Part shown: piece by piece, positions 58,901 through 64,000 of the stretch
Layout: every line of letters starts with the position of its first letter
Position numbering within the stretch: position 1 is the stretch's first letter
Assembly (NCBI GenBank): GCA_018350325.1
Contig: JAEVLN010000029.1
Span: 372,001-436,000, forward strand
Direction: 5' to 3'
Source of the DNA: Globodera rostochiensis
Lineage: Eukaryota > Nematoda > Chromadorea > Rhabditida > Heteroderidae
DNA: 64,000 nt
Made by a program: the position numbers and the translations under genes
The notes under the pieces: model-generated
What the model saw: the letters and a program-made list of their open reading frames with translations, nothing else
Databases searched by the model: none
What the model was told of the DNA's origin: nothing

Positions 58901-59345
58901 TGTCATTCATAACCTTAATTAAAATAAATTATTTTGAAAAAACAATAAAAAATCACCTTTGATTTGCCACAAATGACTGATGCCTCGATTGTAAATCTTG
59001 ACAGGACACTGAGTCTTGCATGAATTAATAGAGAAAATAAGATTTCGAAATTTCGCCAAAAATTAATTAATTAAATTTTTTTAATCTTAAATTATATTCC
59101 ATATTCATATCAGATAAAGATTATAAAAGCACTAGAAGCAAGATAATAAATATTTATCTACTAAACCCAATTGCTAAGAGATAATAAATGTAAACAATAC
59201 GCCGGTTCGTCAATATCTTTGCTTAAATGTATTTGATTTTAGCCTAAGAAGAATTAAAAAAAAATCAATAACAAATAAATAATTTGCCATGAGAAAAGCT
59301 TTAACTTCTCAGGCTTGATGTGACAATGCCTTTATTGATCATGAT
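55968..59345. repeat. Satellite array, 634-bp monomer, about 5.3 copies
   Basis: The landmark GGAAAGTGTTTATTCAAAAC recurs at 56185, 56820, 57455, 58089 and 58722, with a degenerate last copy at 59358; the steps are 635, 635, 634, 633 and 636. Internal monomers are nearly identical, while the left copy (55968-56590) and the truncated right one are more diverged, which is the usual homogenised-core pattern. Each monomer has a short inverted repeat (AAACCCTAAAGGGTTTA) and a conserved 22-codon minus-strand frame (MQDSVSCQDLQSRHQSF..., e.g. 57119-57051). Confidence 0.97.
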
Positions 59346-59399
59346 TATTTAAATAAAGGAAAGTGTGCATTCAAAACATAAATCTTAAACTAAAACAAA

Positions 59400-60560
59400 G
59401 AAATCTTAAATTAATTCAAACAAAAGCTTTAATTACTCAAGTTTCAGTTTGAGGTCTGCTACCCGAATAAAATGTAGGAGAAAAAAATTATTAAAATTAT
59501 TAAACGTTAATGAAAATCCATTCTCTTTTAATAAGCAACGGACTACCAGATGCAAATAATAACAAAGAAAATTTATATTTTTATCATAATAATTTTAAAT
59601 AAGTTTTAATAAATGCCAATGCAATATGCAGATCAACAGAAGCTTATAAACGGCACTGAAAAAATCATAAAAAGATTGACTATTGTATTAATTTTTTATG
59701 ATAACTGGCCGATCTTTAATTAGTTGTTCAATAAGAATTACTCATCGTTTACAATGAACTCGTAGAAATTTAAAATTAATTTTTAACAAACAAATTTTCA
59801 TGGGCAAAAATTAAATAATAAACGATTTAAAAGTACCAAAGCGATCAATTTAAAATAGGTAATATTTTAATTGCATAAAAATTTGAGTGCAATAATTTTA
59901 AATGCACAAAAATTAATTAAAGATATTTTATAATAACCTATCTTTCAATAAATAATATGCGCAATGATATTAGATTAACTTAAGATTCATGTTTAAATAT
60001 AAAAAACAAGATTATTATTAAAATTTGCAACATTTAAATCAAAATTGTTCATAAATTAGATATTTGCTCCCTTCCAGTTTTATTTACTATAAGTGTTAAT
60101 GCAGAGTATAAAATTAACCTAACCGCCTCTCTGTCTAAATTTAGCACTTCTGAGCCCGTTAGGAATAATAAAATTAAATATTGTAAAAAGAGTAAAACAA
60201 AAAATTAAGATAAGAGCATTATCTATCGTGAAAGATCAAGAAAACGATGAAAGCCTCGGTGAGAACAATAAACATGCTAATTTTAGATGATAACAAATTT
60301 TAAAATAAGAATAAATCTTCGCTGCGAAAAAACCATACAATTGTTAAAAATAAATCCAAAATTAAAATAAGGAGCTAAATAACAAATACTATTAATTAAG
60401 GAATACCTAAAATGATGAAAATCTGTCTCCCAAAATTTTGATAAATATAAACATGAAAGAATTGTGGAAATATTATGTCAACTAATTAAAAAATTAAAAT
60501 GATAAAATAGTTATTAGAATTCTTGCCAAAAAAATACTATTAAAATTATTAAAAAATAAA
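59400..60560. other. A-rich stretch without a gene
   Basis: AT-rich. Short coding-like scraps only (about 60120-60260). Confidence 0.4.
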
Positions 60561-60565
60561 AAATT

Positions 60566-60766
60566 TTGAAGCGGTTTATTAACCCAAACTATCCTGGAGA
60601 AGAAAACACTTACCAAAAATTAAAAATATTTATCTATACTATTTCCATCAAAGAAATTTATTGTTTTCTTAACAGTTACAAAAACTTGGGTTCTACCCTT
60701 GCCAAAACACCCGGTATTACAGTCTTTTCTAATCGACAAGAATTTATTGTACGAGCCAAGGTTTAA
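60566..60766 (+). CDS. Unrecognised open frame of 66 codons
   Basis: KRFINPNYPGEENTYQKL at the start and LGSTLAKTPGITVFSNRQEF, IVRAKV, TAA at the end. There is no ATG, so it would be an internal or terminal exon. A strong acceptor inside (TTTTCTTAACAG| at 60675) would restrict the coding part to the second half. The family is not known. Confidence 0.3.
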   Translation: MKRFINPNYPGEENTYQKLKIFIYTISIKEIYCFLNSYKNLGSTLAKTPGITVFSNRQEFIVRAKV

Positions 60767-60958
60767 TTTTGTGAAACCATTTAATATATTTATAAGCCTA
60801 AATAAAAAACAATTGGGATAAAAAGCAGCAAAAAAAGCTTATAAATAAATGATAATTGCATAAAAGGCCTTAAAATAGCAATTCATAATTTTGCTCCGTA
60901 AAGCACATCTAAAAATGTATGAGTTTGAAAAAAACCATAATTTTCTTGATTTATAATT

Positions 60959-61205
60959 AGGGTCGCGATTTATATGGAAATCCATTTTTTTGCGCACTCG
61001 GAACAGCGTACAAATGCCATAAGTAGTGTTTTTAGCTATGGTTGGAGATTCTGGAGCCCATTTTATAAGCCATATTTTCCATATTTCGCGATTTTTATCC
61101 ATATTCCATTTTTTTCCCATATTTCGCCCTTTTTTCAAAAATTCCTTAACGAAAATGCAATAAAAACGAAAATACACCCCCTAATCACTCGTAATTTTTT
61201 GCAAT
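60959..61205 (+). mobile_element. hAT-like element remnant with CCATATTT words
   Basis: Starts TAGGGTCGCGATTTATATGG, then TTTTTTTGCGCACTCGGAAC and a TTTTTAGCTATGGTTGGAG block in the same order as in the MITE at 39258, then reiterated CCATATTT/CCATATTCC words and TTTTTTCAAAAATTCCTTAA. Open frames on both strands (77 and 112 codons) come from the words. The right end is unclear. Confidence 0.6.
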
Positions 61206-61209
61206 AATT

Positions 61210-62400
61210 ATAAAACAAGAAAGATAAGCATATATTTACCAAAAATATTTTAATGCAAAAAAATATATACGTGGAACTATTGCTTAAAAATTAATTTAAA
61301 GAATTAAACCTTGCTTATCATAAACAAAATAAAATAAATATTAAAATATAAAGCTTAAAATTTGATAAAATAAATCAGTAAAGTAAAGCAATGCGCAATA
61401 CATTCTTAATAAAGAGAATAAACAAGTTTTAAAACTATTTTTAAGAAAAGATTAAAGTATTTGGTGGGAAATTTTTATCGCTTTTAAGTACCGAGATTTA
61501 TATTGATTAAAAAACGTAAATTTATTGACCAAAGAAAGCTCAACTAATTGACCAATAACTCAAAAAAACCAATATATTGATTTATTTATTTAATCTTGTT
61601 TTTGTTTTTATTGACAAAAAGAAAACGTGTAATAGAACGAAAGGATGATAAACGTTTGAAAATCCTGATTTTTTGATTTAAACAGCTACAAAGAATATAT
61701 TGCCTTTTTTTTAAAAACTAGTAAGGATTTCTTCGGCAGACCCCGCAATTCCAAAATTGTTTATTCTGGTAAACAGTTTAGCAATTAAATGTTTGACAAT
61801 TCCAAAAATAAATGCAAAATTTACAAATAAATGAAAAATTTAAAAATAAAGAAAAATTTAAAAAATTCAGGCCTTTAACACTTCGAAGGCAGTATTTGCA
61901 AAAAAGCCCTTAACCAATCTTTCAATCTGTCGAGAGCGAAAATTTTATTTACCCCCAAAAATTGTGTTTTAGGCGCATTTAAAAAGAAACCCACCGCGGC
62001 GGACCGTATTCATGTGAAAATTGCTCTCAAAGCTTCGTCGCATTGTAAATAAAGCTTAAAATATTCTTTTAATTCATCTTTCAGCGTGCTTTAATTATAA
62101 ATATATCGATTAGTTTTTAAACTGATTAAATTTCATATTAAATTGACAAAATAAAAGAATGACATTGTTAAATAGAAAATTGAAATTTGCCTTCTCACCA
62201 ATTATATATAAAAAAGACTGCAATAGTTTTAATTATTTTTTTCAAATAAAATTTATTTTAAAAAAACGTTATTTGAGTTTTTTTTATTCATATATGTTAA
62301 TAATGGAAATAAACAAATAAATGTTTCAAAAAAGTAAAATTATATTTCATAAAATAAAACTTTAAATACAGATCTATTGATTAGTTCTTAAACAAAGTAA
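61210..62400. other. AT-rich stretch without a gene
   Basis: Nothing with splice sites. A small GC-richer spot at 61985-62045. Confidence 0.4.
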
Positions 62401-62413
62401 AATTGCATATTAT

Positions 62414-62548
62414 ATGCGACCAAAAACCATAGTAGCCGTTATTGGAGCCGGTGAATGGTAGGTGATATTATTCTCAAACTCAAATACCTAATCATTTTTG
62501 CTCTAACTTTTCAGTTTGGACTGTAAGAAGCATGGATTGATATGTTAA
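62414..62548 (+). CDS. Two small exons starting a Rossmann-type (FAD/NAD-binding) protein, probably broken
   Basis: ATG at 62414, MRPKTIVAVIGAG E, intron of 57 nt with good ends (G|GTAGGT...AACTTTTCAG|), then CLDCKKHGLIC and TAA. The strand-turn VAVIGAG near the N-terminus is the first part of a dinucleotide-binding fold, as in flavin-containing monooxygenases and related oxidoreductases. The third Gly of GxGxxG is not present in this splice form, and the frame ends after 25 residues. Either exon 2 uses another border (a GTAAGA donor lies at 62523) or the gene is a remnant. Confidence 0.35.
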
Positions 62549-62559
62549 ATTAAAAATGT

Positions 62560-63320
62560 GTACAATAAGTTGTTTCAAGGCCCTAAAAAAATAAAATTAA
62601 AAGAGTAAATTGTAAATCAGTTATTGCAAATATTTTTTCCTCCAAAAATCACTTAAAAATTATTTACTATGGATCACTGAATCTATGAAGAACTAAAATT
62701 ACCTTAAATAATTCCAATAAACCAGCTAAACCGGAGGGTTTGAAGCCTCACATCAGACATTCGAAAACGAAGGATGCAAATACATTAAAGAAAAATAAAT
62801 TACTCTTAAAAAAGGCAAAAAGAAATAGAATGAAAAAGGGTATTTATTAAAACTGCCAAAAACGTAAAATTATGTTGAAAAAGCTGCCAAAAAATAAAAA
62901 AAACCGACTAGTTGCCTTACATTGGCGATGGATACCAAAACTGAGGCCAATATTGAAAAATAATTCAATGGTGCTGTCCATGGAATGGGGATTATTATGA
63001 CCGCACGACTATAATCAAAGATTAGTAAAATAAATATATAGAGATTGCAAGAAATTCATAATATAAAAAGCTGATGACATTAATACAATAAAGTTTTAAT
63101 ATATAAATGTATCTATCACCAAAATATGTTTAAAAAATGCGATTACTACCAAAACGCTGGTTTCGCGGACCCAAACATATAGTTGTGAAACATAAAAAAG
63201 TATGAATGAATGAATTGCTTCCACAAACATTAAATTTTGAAAAGGATAAATAAAATAAATAAAATAACAATGATATAAATAAAATTTAATAGAAAAATGA
63301 TTTTTTTGGTTAACAATATT
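62560..63320. other. AT-rich stretch without a gene
   Basis: A few more complex spots (about 62725-62780, 62905-63005). No gene model. Confidence 0.35.
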
Positions 63321-63330
63321 CAATAAAAAA

Positions 63331-63435
63331 TAGGCGTGGCGCTGGCCAGAATGTTTTTGGCCACGTAGTAAAAAAATGTTGCCACGTTTTTGAACCCGTG
63401 TGCCACGTTTTTGGGTTTTGGCCATGGCAACCCTG
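63331..63435 (-). mobile_element. CAGGG-type element end with AAAAACGTGGC words
   Basis: On the minus strand it begins CAGGGTTGCCATGGCCAAAA and repeats AAAAACGTGGCA three times. It is the same architecture as the other hAT-like ends, with a different word. The distal end is not seen. Confidence 0.55.
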
Positions 63436-63439
63436 GTAT

Positions 63440-64000
63440 TGTCGTTACGACTGAAATAATCAAAAATGATATAATAAAAAACTAATTTTTATATTTATTA
63501 CAATACGGTCAAATTTTGACTTTTTGAGTTTACAAAATTGGATTTTCATTTTGTTTTGCACTAATCATCAAACTTTTTTGGCTCTTTCGCCAGGTTGCCG
63601 GCCTGGACGCGTTTCAGAAATTCAGCCCCCGTAATAATATTTTTTCACAAGGACGCATCAGCAAAAAAGTTTGTAGGGGCTTTTCTCTTTTGAAAGTATT
63701 GCCGTGATATTTGTTTTATATTTTATCATTTAGTATATTCTGAACCTAAAAATAATTTTATTCTATGTTTTGTTTTTCTTAAATGATATAAGTATATCTT
63801 TTCCACGTTATTTAGTAAAATTGTATTGATTTAATACACTAAGATTTTTTAAAATTTATTTTTCTTTTGTTTTTGCTGGAGTTTAAATTATAATACAAAT
63901 AAGCCCAAAAATATGCACTAAAGTGCATACGTATTTCATTTTTTAACGCTTATTCCTGATCAATTAGGATAAAAATAATTTATTAGAATACTATGATAAT
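63440..64000. other. AT-rich end of the window, no gene seen
   Basis: T-richer than the preceding 20 kb. A GC-richer spot at 63590-63670 (CCAGGTTGCCGGCCTGGACG) has no clear frame. Confidence 0.35.

Noticed and set aside
60839..61207. 112-codon minus and 77-codon plus frames
   Set aside because: Both arise from CCATATTT words of a hAT-like remnant.

Overview
The window is AT-rich eukaryotic nuclear DNA, most probably from a nematode. The best evidence is two copies of a nematode-type serpentine chemoreceptor gene of the Srsx class, with short introns (42-62 nt) and TTTTAG/TTTAAG acceptors. I cannot name the species. There is no rRNA, no convincing tRNA and no CRISPR.

Layout. 1-0.53 kb holds the 3' end of one srsx-like gene. 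0.79-2.6 kb is a 13-16 bp minisatellite plus nested TIR-type repeats. 2.7-12.1 kb is A-rich on the + strand, with scattered exon-like islands. 12.16-12.9 kb is transposon remnants. 12.9-36.9 kb is mostly T-rich on the + strand. It contains the 3' end of a SAP-domain gene on the - strand, a 127-codon open frame that reads like a HECT N-lobe, many isolated exon-like islands, and a near-perfect 1.88-kb tandem duplication at 27.55-32.28 kb. The second copy of that duplication carries a 952-bp GC-rich insertion flanked by a 19-bp target duplication. 37.44-42.40 kb is a composite unit with long inverted-repeat arms, and inside it lies an intact 8-exon srsx-like receptor gene (305 aa) with a 544-bp hAT-type MITE in intron 2. 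42.8-63.3 kb is A-rich on the + strand, with a three-exon gene of unknown function (43.62-45.00 kb), several coding-like islands, two pairs of old dispersed duplications and a 634-bp satellite array (55.97-59.35 kb). The window ends in further A/T-rich sequence with a Rossmann-type first exon and one more TIR-type repeat end.

How things fit. The only gene I can follow end to end with consistent splice sites and phases is the srsx-like receptor at 38.9-41.1 kb. The gene at 43.6-45.0 kb and the SAP exons also have phase-consistent splicing, but I cannot confirm where they start. Elsewhere the islands are 40-150 nt, higher in GC than their surroundings, and separated by hundreds of bases of very AT-rich sequence. 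They could be exons of long-intron genes or decayed exons. In many of them both strands give a plausible peptide, so strand and frame calls there are weak and are marked so.

The most interesting structural signals are: (1) several hAT-like elements that share an internal backbone but each carry a different reiterated subterminal word; (2) a conserved module of about 80 bp with a GC-rich palindromic core, recurring at least five times; (3) the receptor gene enclosed by long inverted repeats; (4) the GC-rich insertion that marks only one of two tandem copies.
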